Assembly: GCA_035252155.1 (NCBI GenBank)
Contig: DATFDL010000313.1
Coordinates: forward strand, 1-15,514
Reading direction: 5' to 3'
DNA from: JAICLL01 sp035252155
Lineage (GTDB): Bacteria > Planctomycetota > Planctomycetia > Pirellulales > JAICIG01
DNA length: 15,514 bases
The position numbers and the translations under genes are program-made. Each line of letters starts with the position of its first letter. Within the stretch, counting starts at the first letter, position 1. The notes under the pieces are model-generated. The model saw only the letters and a list, made by a program, of their open reading frames with translations, had not been told where the DNA came from and made no database searches. Positions 1 to 6,584 of the stretch are shown piece after piece.

Positions 1-229
1 AGCCACAACCTCGAAAAAAAAGCGGCGCACGCAACCATCACATTGCTACCTCTCGGATTCTTGCTGCATCGCGAACTAAAATAACATGTTGAAAGGGGTG
101 GGTGGGCCGAGTGAAACGAGTCCCACCATTTGTCCGCATCATTACCTTCCGCGCCGCGATCCTGGAAGCGGTGGGACTCATTTCACTCGGCCCACCCTAC
201 GGTTCATTGGCCACCCCGGCGACTCCGAA
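1..229. other. Gene-free left edge of the window
   Basis: No credible coding sequence is visible between the window edge and the stop codon of the first minus-strand gene. The only clear structure is the inverted-repeat element at 100-197. The first 90 bases are somewhat AT-richer and could belong to an upstream regulatory or 3' flanking region, but no convincing promoter pair is seen. Confidence 0.5.
100..197. repeat. 98-bp inverted-repeat element (28-bp arms)
   Basis: The arms at 100-127 and 170-197 are reverse complements of each other with a single mismatch over 28 bases. The left arm starts GGGTGGGCCGAGTG and the right arm ends CACTCGGCCCACCC. The 42-base interior is not obviously coding. 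The form is that of a transposase-less MITE or REP-like palindrome. It lies just downstream of the 3' end of the minus-strand HD-type gene, so it could fold into a hairpin in that transcript. It carries no run of T, so intrinsic termination is uncertain. Confidence 0.8.
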
Positions 230-1192
230 CTACGCCAGCGAGCCGGCCGCCAGCTCGAGTTCGTCGTACGAGTCGCTGTAGTCGCCGTTGTTGATCACGC
301 GTTCGATCACGTCGATCACTTCGCGATCGCCGCCGGCGTGCTCGTCACGGCGCAGCTCGTCGAGCGCCTGCAGGGGCGAGGCGGCCTTGCGGCTGGGCTG
401 CTCGGCCGTCAAGTTGTCGTAGGCGCGGACCGTCCAGATGATTCGCGTGCCCAACGGAATCTCGCTGCGCGACTGCGGATCGTGTCCGACGTCTTCCTGA
501 TGCACCAGCAGCGGGCTGGCGCCGCTGAGCACCGAACCGAGCGATTGGATCAGGTCGATGCCGCGGAAGGTGTGCTGCTCCAGCTTGCCGGCGTCGGTTT
601 CGAGCGTGCCGACCGCCTTGCGAAACACCTTGGTCGTCACCTCGACGTTGCCGATATCATAGAGCAAGGCCGCGATCCGCACGTCGTCGACCAGCTTGGG
701 CGGCAATCGCATGGCGATGGCCACTTTCTGGCTCAGCTCGGCCACACGGATCGAACGGGCCTTGAGCCGGGCGTTGGCGCTTTGCAGATATCGCGAGAGC
801 ACCTCGACCACGCCCACGTAGGCTTCGTGCAGCTCTTCGGTCTTGGCCTTGCGTTCGTCGCTGAGCGTGCCGACCAGAATGGCCACCAGGCCGAGCACCG
901 CGCCCCACACCGTGACCACCAGGCCGATCATCAGCGGCGACGAAAAACTGGCGAAGCCCGTCATGTTGGTCACCGTCACAATGGACGCCGAAGTCACGCA
1001 AAATAGGGCCAAGGCCCCGGCGCGGTACGTGCCGAGAAAAAAGGCACACAACACGACGGGCAAATAAAACAGGTTCAATACCACCAGTTTGTAGCCTTGC
1101 ACCTGATAGAACAGGCAGCTCAGGCCGACGACGACGACCAGCAGCATCACTTCGAACGTGTGTTGCAGGCCGCGCTCAGGTTTGCGACGCAT
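230..1192 (-). CDS. Membrane protein with degenerate HD-GYP-type domain
   Basis: This 320-residue protein has a hydrophobic N-terminal half with about four predicted membrane segments (roughly residues 15-33, 37-55, 57-77 and 86-109). A short charged linker follows, then a cytoplasmic domain that follows the order of an HD-GYP phosphodiesterase. The expected LLHDIGK core is LLYDIGN (Tyr178, Asp179), so the first histidine of the HD pair is lost. The upstream EHxxR histidine position reads RSIRV, and the HHERWDGxGYP segment is reduced to a single His (His231) with no GYP. The AYDNLT segment (Asp259) matches the ADNYDAL of active members. It is therefore probably a non-catalytic sensor or scaffold; HD-GYP enzymes normally hydrolyse cyclic di-GMP. 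The ATG at 1192 has a GGAG about 8 bases upstream. The next gene on the same strand (1371-2804) is an intact HD-GYP protein, suggesting a functional pair. Confidence 0.82.
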   Translation of the reverse strand: MRRKPERGLQHTFEVMLLVVVVGLSCLFYQVQGYKLVVLNLFYLPVVLCAFFLGTYRAGALALFCVTSASIVTVTNMTGFASFSSPLMIGLVVTVWGAVLGLVAILVGTLSDERKAKTEELHEAYVGVVEVLSRYLQSANARLKARSIRVAELSQKVAIAMRLPPKLVDDVRIAALLYDIGNVEVTTKVFRKAVGTLETDAGKLEQHTFRGIDLIQSLGSVLSGASPLLVHQEDVGHDPQSRSEIPLGTRIIWTVRAYDNLTAEQPSRKAASPLQALDELRRDEHAGGDREVIDVIERVINNGDYSDSYDELELAAGSLA

Positions 1193-1241
1193 GATTGGGT
1201 CTCCAGGGGTCTCGCTGTGAATGGTATCTGTCCGTTCGACA

Positions 1242-1334
1242 TCTGTAGGGAACGCCCTCTGTGGCGTTCCGCGAACTCTGGGTGGACGTCGCGCCGCCCC
1301 TCACGCCAGCGCCACGGAGGGCGTTCCCTACAGA
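1242..1334. repeat. 93-bp inverted-repeat element (25-bp arms)
   Basis: Arms at 1242-1266 and 1310-1334 are reverse complements with one mismatch in 25 bases. Both outer ends read TCTGTAGGGAACGCCCTC on their own strand. The interior is 43 bases. The element fills most of the 178-base gap between the two minus-strand HD-type genes, upstream of the degenerate one, so it may separate the genes transcriptionally or carry a hairpin into a shared transcript. It resembles the transposase-less palindromic repeats common in planctomycete genomes. No target-site duplication is evident. Confidence 0.82.
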
Positions 1335-1370
1335 GAGTCGTTACGAATGTCGGTTTTTCTACGCATTGCA

Positions 1371-2804
1371 TCAGGTTGCCACCGCGAGCGCCGCGACACC
1401 CTCGTTGTGCTTGGCGGCGGTTTCTCGCCCGGCGCGGGTGGCCGCGCGGGCCGCGGCGGCGTACTGCCGGGCAATGTCGCGGAATTCGGGTTCGATTTCC
1501 AAAAACACTTCGACCAGCTTCGGATCGAACTGCGTGCCGCTGCCGTTGCGGATCAGATCGATCGACGTCTCGTGGGTGTACGGCTCCTTGTACGGCCGCC
1601 GCGAAACCAGCGCGTCGTAGTTGTCGGCGATGGCCACGATGCGGGCGGCCAGCGGAATGTCTTCGCCTTTCAGGCCGGCCGGGTATCCCTTGCCGTCCCA
1701 GCGTTCGTGATGAAACAGCGCGATCTCGCGGGCCATCTGCAAAAAGTTCGAGGCCCCCAGACGGCGCTCGATCTCGGCCAGACATTCGCCGCCGATGACC
1801 GGGTGCTTTTGCACCTCGGTGCGCTCAAGGCTGGTCAGGGCGGCGGGCTTGTGCAGGATGGCGTCGGCGATGCCCACCTTGCCGATGTCGTGCAGCACCG
1901 AGCTGGCTTCGATCAGCCGCACAAAGGCCGGGGTGACCACGTCGCGGTATTCGGGCCGACGCCGCATGGCCGCGGCCAGTCGTTGGCAGTAAAGCGAAAT
2001 GCGTTCGACGTGCTCGCCCGTCTCATTGTCGCGCGATTCGGCAAGTTTCGCCAGACCGAAGATCACGGCGTCGCGCGTTCGCAGCAGCGCCTGCTCGCGA
2101 CGGACCGCCCGTTCTTCAGATCGTTCCAACTCGCCGAACAACTCGTCGTGCAATCGCTTGCCCGACAAGAAGGTGCAGATCGACAACAGTCCGCTCAGCC
2201 ACAAGAAAGTCATCAAGCCGACCAGCGGCAAAAAGTCGCCAAATTGGGCGGGGCCGACCGTCAGCCTTTCGGTCGGCCGAGAGACGATCAGGTAACCGTC
2301 GTCGCGGGCCAGTCGATAGGCCAGGCCAGCGTGTTCCTGGCCGCCCAGCTTGAACACACCCTCGACCGGCTCGATCGACGGATTGAGATTAGCGAACGAG
2401 CGCGGAACCCAGTCGATTTTTTCGCCAGCCGCTACTCCCTCTCCCTCTGGGAAAGGGCCGGGGTGAAGGCGGTCGCCCTCTGGGAGCGGGCCAGCTTTTG
2501 TACCGTCGGGCGTGAGACGAATGTTCCAATCGGCGTCGGTCAGCAGCAGTCGATCGCCCTCGGCCAAACCGGCCGAACGCATCCTGCGGGCGGCTTCTTG
2601 CAGGTCGTCGTCCCGCGTGAGATCAAGCTCGCGCAGACTCGCGGCCAGCGACGCGCTGTCGGCGGCCAACTCGGTGGCGGCGTTCTGCTCGGCCGCGCGA
2701 TGGACCGCCGAAAGAATGTAGCGGTCGTGCAGCCAAAGGCCCAGGGCGATGCAGACGATTTGCGCGGCGACGCCCACGCCCAAGTACGTAACCAATCTGC
2801 GCAT
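1371..2804 (-). CDS. Membrane-anchored HD-GYP domain phosphodiesterase
   Basis: Predicted cyclic di-GMP phosphodiesterase of 477 residues at the inner membrane. A membrane segment (about residues 4-26) is followed by a periplasmic sensor region (about 30-187), a second membrane segment (about 190-213), a charged helical linker and a C-terminal HD-GYP domain. The HD-GYP set is complete: ETGEH (His265), LHDIGK (His305-Asp306), HP (His334-Pro335), HHERWDGKGYP (His365, His366, Gly373-Tyr374-Pro375) and ADNYDAL. No receiver domain is present, so the input is probably periplasmic. The chosen ATG at 2804 has AGGAAG upstream and leads straight into the membrane helix. A GTG at 2858 would add 18 residues, but its purine-rich stretch lies only about 2 bases away. 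Residues about 105-124 are encoded by a duplicated repeat, described separately. Downstream on the same strand is a degenerate paralogue. Confidence 0.92.
   Translation of the reverse strand: MRRLVTYLGVGVAAQIVCIALGLWLHDRYILSAVHRAAEQNAATELAADSASLAASLRELDLTRDDDLQEAARRMRSAGLAEGDRLLLTDADWNIRLTPDGTKAGPLPEGDRLHPGPFPEGEGVAAGEKIDWVPRSFANLNPSIEPVEGVFKLGGQEHAGLAYRLARDDGYLIVSRPTERLTVGPAQFGDFLPLVGLMTFLWLSGLLSICTFLSGKRLHDELFGELERSEERAVRREQALLRTRDAVIFGLAKLAESRDNETGEHVERISLYCQRLAAAMRRRPEYRDVVTPAFVRLIEASSVLHDIGKVGIADAILHKPAALTSLERTEVQKHPVIGGECLAEIERRLGASNFLQMAREIALFHHERWDGKGYPAGLKGEDIPLAARIVAIADNYDALVSRRPYKEPYTHETSIDLIRNGSGTQFDPKLVEVFLEIEPEFRDIARQYAAAARAATRAGRETAAKHNEGVAALAVAT
2443..2492. repeat. Repeat inside the HD-GYP gene (two 17-nt copies)
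   Basis: Two copies of a 17-base unit, CCCTCTGGGARMGGGCC in consensus, lie at 2443-2459 and 2476-2492, 33 bases apart with two differences. Each is itself partly palindromic (CCCTCTGGGA...GGG). On the coding (minus) strand they are in frame and encode GPLPEGDR and GPFPEGEG in the periplasmic sensor domain. Similar CCCTCTCCC...GGGAGAGGG palindromes are widespread intergenic repeats in many bacteria, so this looks like an in-frame insertion of such an element with a second partial copy. Confidence 0.7.
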
Positions 2805-2989
2805 ACTGCCGATCTTCCTGTGCAGGCCAAAGGCTCCCGCTGTTGAAACATAGAACACGCCTCCCCGAACCGGTGACGGCTGGTCGGAACAATGCGGTTG
2901 GCGACCGGCGCCCGCCGCCTACGCCGGGTCGGCTGTCGCGATTAGGGCGCGCGATCGTGCGGGCAAAACGGCTTATGCCGACCTCGTAG

Positions 2990-3007
2990 AACGGAATTCA
3001 TTCCGTT
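2990..3007. repeat. AACGGAAT-TC-ATTCCGTT palindrome
   Basis: This is a perfect 8-bp inverted repeat with a 2-base centre. It belongs to the same family as the repeats at 3199-3248: the arms share the AACGGAA/TTCCGTT core and the flanking CGTAGAACGGAA string is the reverse complement of TTCCGTTCTACG found there. The family brackets the 150-bp element at 3041-3190 on both sides. Confidence 0.75.
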
Positions 3008-3040
3008 TCACATCGCGCACCGGCAACGAATGCGGCGGCG

Positions 3041-3190
3041 GTGGCTGGGACAGAAGCTGGCCGCGGTGGGCGTGATGTTAGCAAAGAGCGCCGCCGGCCA
3101 GCGATGCCCCGGTGGTCGACCAGCCGGGGCATCGTCGCGACAGCGCGTGGCGTTGATTACACGCCTGTGGCGCGGCTCTGCCCCGGCCAC
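3041..3190. mobile_element. Putative 150-bp MITE-like element
   Basis: The ends are imperfect inverted repeats: the left begins GTGGCTGGGACAGAAGC, and the right, read on the other strand, begins GTGGCCGGGGCAGAGCC (13 of 17 match). Inside is a strong hairpin at 3102-3134, where CGATGCCCCGG pairs with CCGGGGCATCG around a nearly complementary TGGTC/GACCA core with one bulged G. No open frame in it looks like a protein. It is flanked by short palindromes of another family (2990-3007 and 3199-3218). No transposase is encoded, so mobility would depend on an enzyme elsewhere. Confidence 0.5.
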
Positions 3191-3198
3191 CAAAAGAG

Positions 3199-3248
3199 GA
3201 ACGGAATAAATTCCGTTCTACGGAATGAATAAGTTCCGTTCTACGGAA
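3199..3248. repeat. Tandem GGAAT/ATTCC palindromes at the phosphatase 3' end
   Basis: A perfect 9-bp inverted repeat, GAACGGAAT-AA-ATTCCGTTC, occupies 3199-3218. The 15-base string TTCCGTTCTACGGAA occurs twice as a direct repeat, at 3211-3225 and 3234-3248, and is itself an inverted repeat. The second copy runs into the coding sequence of the neighbouring minus-strand phosphatase and supplies its stop codon at 3241-3243. The stacked hairpins could also act on the end of that transcript, but there is no clear T-run. Confidence 0.78.
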
Positions 3249-5376
3249 GTAGTGCCTGCGGATCTTCGAGCACCAGAAAATGCCCGTGATCGGCGGTCAC
3301 GATCACCGCGGTCTCGTTCCAGGCGTCATGCGCTTCGACCCAATCGGTGATGACGCGGAACGCCTGGTCGCCGCTGAGCACCGCGCCGATCGAATTATCG
3401 AGGTTGTCATCGTGATTGGCCCAATCGACGTCGCCCGCCTCGACCATCAGCCAAAAGCCGCTCTCGCTCGAGCCCAGCACGGTCAAAGCGGCGCGCGTCA
3501 TGTCGGCCAGCGTCGGGTTCTCTGAGCGATCGGCCTCACTGTAGATTTCGGGAATGATCGACGCGCCGCTGGTCGGGCGGTAGTCGCCGTCGGCGGTTTG
3601 AAACGGAAGATGTCCATTACACACGCCAAAGTAACCAAACAGCCGCCGCCGCTCGCGGGCCGCCTGGTCGGCCGCCCGCTGGAGCAACTCGGCGCCTCGA
3701 TCGCCGGAAGTGCGCTGAGCGACCACATACTTGCCTCCTTTTGTAATATCGATGGCCGCGAGGTCGTCGGCCGCCAGATACTTATTGCCCGGCACAAAGT
3801 TGTGTCCCTGCCCGGCGTCGGCCATGACCTTTTGGCCCCAACCTCCGCCGATCAAAACATCGACTCCCGCGAGCGGCCGACGGTGCGCCACCGACGGCAA
3901 TCCCAACAGATCGCGCGTAAGGTCTTGATAATCGTCGCGCCACACATTGTTAGCATACGCCGCGGCGGGCGTGGCATGGCTGATCGGCACGCTGGTCACG
4001 ACGCCGATGGCCCAGCCCTGCTCTTGAAGCTCGCGGGCCAACGGCGTCGCTTGTTTGCCGTCGGCGTCGATGTTGATGGCATCGTTGTAGGTTTTGATGC
4101 CGCAGGTCATCGAGGTGGCCGAAGCCGCCGAATCGGTCACGGCCTGCTTGTTTTCGAGCGATTGACCGAGCAGATAGGGCGGATCGTTCGGCACGGCCCA
4201 GGGAGCGGCGCCGCCCCGCTCGTAATCGTAGCCGCCCGCCACGGCACTGCCCGAATGAATGAGCGTCTGCGCGTCGGTATCGGCCCTGGTGCCGCCGTTG
4301 TGCGGGCTGGTGACAAAGTAGCCGAAGTCGGTGGCGACGCCGCGATAGTCCTGGAACGCCAGCCCTCCGCCGCGGCCCGAGGCGTACGTTTTGCCCGAAT
4401 GATAGACTGCGGCAGCTTGCGTGGTCTGCCAATCCATGCCATCGAAAATCATCAGCACCACATACTTCTTGCCGGCCGCGATCGCTTGCTTTTGCAGATC
4501 ATATACGCCGGTCTGATCGAAATACTCGGCGTGCGGATTGAGCGTGGCTTCGGGCAGCCGGCCATACAGCCGCCGCAATCGCTGCGGATCGCGATAGGGA
4601 CTTGCTTCGCCGCTGACCCGATCGAGCGAGATGCCATAGGTATAAATAGGAATCAGTCGGTTCGAGTGCCGCGTCCAGCCGAGATAGCGGCGGCGATCGA
4701 CTCCCCAATGGCCCCACTCGGCGCGCCCGCCACGCAGGGCCTGGGTTTGCAGTTCACGAAGCCGATCGTTTTTGTCGCCATCCGTCGAGCTCGGAAAGGT
4801 GATGATGCGGATGTCGCGGAATTCGAATTGTCCGCCCTGCGCCACTTCGGCCTGCAGGCCGATATAACCACGGCCGGGCGTGACGCCGCTGACGCGCCAG
4901 GCGGGCTTGCCGTTGATCTCCAGGGCGGCCTGATCGCCGAAGACGCTTAGCTTGAAGCGGTTCCATTGGCCGTCGCGCACCAGGCCGTTGCTTTCGGCTC
5001 CCGCGAGGCCGCCCACATTGCCTTCTTTGCCTTGGTGCAGATTGACTTGATAGCGCGGCGGCCAGGGGCTGCCCGGCGGCGGCAATTCACAGCGGAAAAA
5101 GATGCCGGAATCCCAGTCAGAATTTTTTCGCGCTCGCCATTCGAGCTGCAAGATAAAGTCGCCATAGGATTCGTCGGTGCGCACCAGCCCATTGCCCGAC
5201 TTGAGCACGAGCAGCCCGTTTTCGACATCGGCCTCGCAATCGGTAACGTGCCAGCCGGCCAGGTCGTTGCCGTTGAACAGCGACTGCGGGGTGCCCGCGC
5301 ATTGCTGGCCGCGCGCGGCGGCGGGAGCGAAGAGACCAACCAAAAGTCCCAGACAACTCAGCGTTGAACGAAACAC
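3241..5376 (-). CDS. Secreted DUF1080-alkaline phosphatase fusion, C-terminus possibly truncated
   Basis: A 711-residue exported protein. Residues 1-24 are a signal peptide (hydrophobic core LGLLVGLFAPAAARG). Residues about 30-195 match DUF1080, a concanavalin-like fold also called 3-keto-disaccharide hydrolase (SLFNGNDLAGW, GDFILQLEWR, NSDWDSGIFFR, GYIGLQAE, FEFRDIRI). From about 303 to the end is an alkaline phosphatase domain releasing phosphate from monoesters: metal Asp312 (FDGM), nucleophile Ser416 in VTDSAASAT, Glu646/Asp651/His655 in VEAGDVDWANHDDN, and Asp696-His697 in TADHGH. E. coli PhoA has a further zinc-binding His (His412) about 40 residues after the DH pair; this protein ends 14 residues after it, with the stop inside a palindromic repeat, so the C-terminus may be lost. 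The GTG start at 5376 has AAAGGA about 7 bases upstream. DUF1080 may tether the enzyme to carbohydrate; that role is inference. Confidence 0.9.
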   Translation of the reverse strand: MFRSTLSCLGLLVGLFAPAAARGQQCAGTPQSLFNGNDLAGWHVTDCEADVENGLLVLKSGNGLVRTDESYGDFILQLEWRARKNSDWDSGIFFRCELPPPGSPWPPRYQVNLHQGKEGNVGGLAGAESNGLVRDGQWNRFKLSVFGDQAALEINGKPAWRVSGVTPGRGYIGLQAEVAQGGQFEFRDIRIITFPSSTDGDKNDRLRELQTQALRGGRAEWGHWGVDRRRYLGWTRHSNRLIPIYTYGISLDRVSGEASPYRDPQRLRRLYGRLPEATLNPHAEYFDQTGVYDLQKQAIAAGKKYVVLMIFDGMDWQTTQAAAVYHSGKTYASGRGGGLAFQDYRGVATDFGYFVTSPHNGGTRADTDAQTLIHSGSAVAGGYDYERGGAAPWAVPNDPPYLLGQSLENKQAVTDSAASATSMTCGIKTYNDAINIDADGKQATPLARELQEQGWAIGVVTSVPISHATPAAAYANNVWRDDYQDLTRDLLGLPSVAHRRPLAGVDVLIGGGWGQKVMADAGQGHNFVPGNKYLAADDLAAIDITKGGKYVVAQRTSGDRGAELLQRAADQAARERRRLFGYFGVCNGHLPFQTADGDYRPTSGASIIPEIYSEADRSENPTLADMTRAALTVLGSSESGFWLMVEAGDVDWANHDDNLDNSIGAVLSGDQAFRVITDWVEAHDAWNETAVIVTADHGHFLVLEDPQALLP

Positions 5377-5608
5377 TCGCTCATCCTTTCAAAGGTTTTT
5401 TAGGCTCGGATGACCATGCTACCGAATTCGCGGCGGCCGACCTAGTGGCCTCAAAAGATGGTCGGGACGGCTTGCTGACGACGCAGCATTTCGCACGACG
5501 ACTGCTTGGAGGCATTTTGGCAGCACCCGCGCCCGGTTTCCGCCCCGGCTGCCGTTTGTATTTCTAGCGCTCCCTGCGGCATTGCCTCCGTTCGCTAGGA
5601 CTACGAGA
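5377..5608. other. Divergent intergenic region
   Basis: This 232-base spacer lies between the divergently transcribed phosphatase fusion and methyltransferase genes and should contain both promoters. The phosphatase ribosome-binding site (AAAGGA on the minus strand) lies at about 5384-5389. I found no convincing sigma-70 boxes. The inverted repeat CTAGCG/CGCTAG at 5564-5569 and 5593-5598 abuts the ribosome-binding site of the methyltransferase. Confidence 0.5.
5564..5598. repeat. Short CTAGCG/CGCTAG inverted repeat upstream of methyltransferase
   Basis: Six-base arms at 5564-5569 and 5593-5598 enclose 23 bases. The right arm overlaps the TAGGA ribosome-binding site (5596-5600) of the following gene, so a hairpin here could influence translation. 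The stem is short, and it may only be the remnant of a dispersed repeat. Confidence 0.35.
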
Positions 5609-6478
5609 ATGATCCTGCCCAAATCGAGCCCGACGTCTGTCGACGTTGCTGCCCATTATGACAGTCTCGATCGCTTCTATCGCGAGATTTGGGGCGAACA
5701 CGTTCATCACGGACTGTGGCTGACGGGTCGGGAGAGCGTTCCCGAAGCGACGCGGCGGCTCATTGGCCTCGTGGCCGAGCAGGCCGCCCTCGGCCGCGGC
5801 TCGCAGGTGTGCGACGTGGGGTGCGGCTATGGTGGCACGGCTCGGGTGCTGGCGAACGAGTCTGCGGCGATCGTCACGGGACTGACGATTTCGGAGAACC
5901 AATACGCCTATGCCCAGAGATTGACGTCGGGGGCGGACAATCCCAAGTACCTGCTTCGCAACTGGGCGGATAACGGCCTGCCCGACGAATCATTCGATGC
6001 GGTGATCGCCATCGAAAGCACTGAGCATATGGTCGACAAGCCCCAGTTCTTTGCTGAAGCGCGGCGGGTGTTGCGGCCCGGTGGTCGGTTGGTGGTTTGT
6101 GCGTGGCTGGCCCGGCCGTCGCCTAGTTGGGCGGAAATACGGTTCTTGCTCGAACCGATTTGCCGCGAGACCCGACTGCCCGGCATGGGATCGGCGGACG
6201 AATACCGCCAAATGATCGTCGACGCCGGTCTGGAACCGATTGCCTTTCAGGACCTCAGCCGGAAGGTCAAGAAAACCTGGCGGTTGTGCATTGGCGGTGT
6301 CTTGACGGGTCTGCTCCGTGAGCGCGAGTACCGGCAATTCTTGATGGACCACACCAACCGCGATCGAGACTTCCTGTGGACGGTTTTTCGGATGTGGCTG
6401 GCCTACGCGCTCAAGACCTTGCAGTATGGGATGTTCACCGCGAGCAAATCGCCGGTCGCGGATGCAACTCGCCCGTGA
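5609..6478 (+). CDS. Class I SAM-dependent methyltransferase (tocopherol/cyclopropane-synthase-like)
   Basis: This 289-residue cytoplasmic protein transfers methyl groups from S-adenosylmethionine to an unknown small molecule. The N-terminal HYDSLDRFYREIWGEHVHHGLW (about residues 16-37) is typical of the gamma-tocopherol and small-molecule C/N-methyltransferase group. The SAM-binding motif I is VCDVGCGYGG (67-76), followed by an acidic/hydrophobic strand (VTGLTISENQ, 89-98), the post-motif region FDAVIAIESTEHM (129-141) and VLRPGGRLVV (154-163). The C-terminal helical part (about 220-275) could cover the substrate pocket. The ATG at 5609 is preferred because TAGGA lies 8 bases upstream; a TTG at 5582 would add nine residues without an obvious ribosome-binding site. 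It is transcribed toward leuC, 106 bases away, where a separate candidate promoter lies, so it is probably not part of leucine synthesis. The substrate cannot be read from the sequence. Confidence 0.88.
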   Translation: MILPKSSPTSVDVAAHYDSLDRFYREIWGEHVHHGLWLTGRESVPEATRRLIGLVAEQAALGRGSQVCDVGCGYGGTARVLANESAAIVTGLTISENQYAYAQRLTSGADNPKYLLRNWADNGLPDESFDAVIAIESTEHMVDKPQFFAEARRVLRPGGRLVVCAWLARPSPSWAEIRFLLEPICRETRLPGMGSADEYRQMIVDAGLEPIAFQDLSRKVKKTWRLCIGGVLTGLLREREYRQFLMDHTNRDRDFLWTVFRMWLAYALKTLQYGMFTASKSPVADATRP

Positions 6479-6491
6479 GATGCTGCGCGGG

Positions 6492-6497
6492 TATAAT
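6492..6497 (+). promoter_or_regulatory. Candidate -10 box (TATAAT) upstream of leuC
   Basis: A consensus TATAAT lies 87 bases before the leuC start, just after the methyltransferase stop. No good -35 hexamer is found 16-18 bases upstream, and the extended -10 TG is absent, so the call is tentative. The following 5' leader contains a bulged GC-rich hairpin around 6515-6536 (CGCC-GGAG against CTCC-GGCG). I see no leucine-rich leader peptide, so classical leucine attenuation is not supported. Confidence 0.35.
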
Positions 6498-6584
6498 GAC
6501 GTCTTTGGGTCCTCGCCGGGGAGCTGACTCCGGCGACTCGTTCCCGCCGACAATCTCTCTTTCCGACCCCGCGTCGTTAGCCTG

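Larger units (their letters stand above)
2805..3240. other. Repeat-dense intergenic region
   Basis: This gap of about 430 bases between two minus-strand genes holds no credible gene. It contains an imperfect hairpin at 2902-2931 (CGACCGGCG against CGCCGGGTCG), a perfect palindrome at 2990-3007, a 150-bp element with imperfect terminal inverted repeats at 3041-3190, and a pair of related palindromes from 3199 to 3248. The promoter of the HD-GYP gene should lie near 2805-2990 on the minus strand, but I could not identify a convincing -35/-10 pair. Confidence 0.6.

Noticed and set aside
86..1006. Plus-strand open frame opposite the degenerate HD-type gene
   Set aside because: Its start runs through the inverted-repeat element and the rest mirrors the real minus-strand gene; His/Arg/Gly-rich with no domain.
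1221..2846. Long plus-strand open frame opposite the HD-GYP gene
   Set aside because: It lies antisense to a gene with complete HD-GYP motifs and has no recognisable domain of its own; high GC content leaves the opposite strand open by chance.
2987..3248. CRISPR array from the repeated palindromes
   Set aside because: Copies are few, differ in orientation and sequence, and are not regularly spaced; no cas genes are present.
3598..4950. Plus-strand open frame opposite the phosphatase fusion
   Set aside because: The minus strand has signal peptide, DUF1080 and phosphatase motifs in one frame. The antisense frame has none.
6515..6536. GC-rich hairpin in the leuC leader as an attenuator
   Set aside because: It is a short bulged stem with no T-run and no leucine-rich leader peptide.
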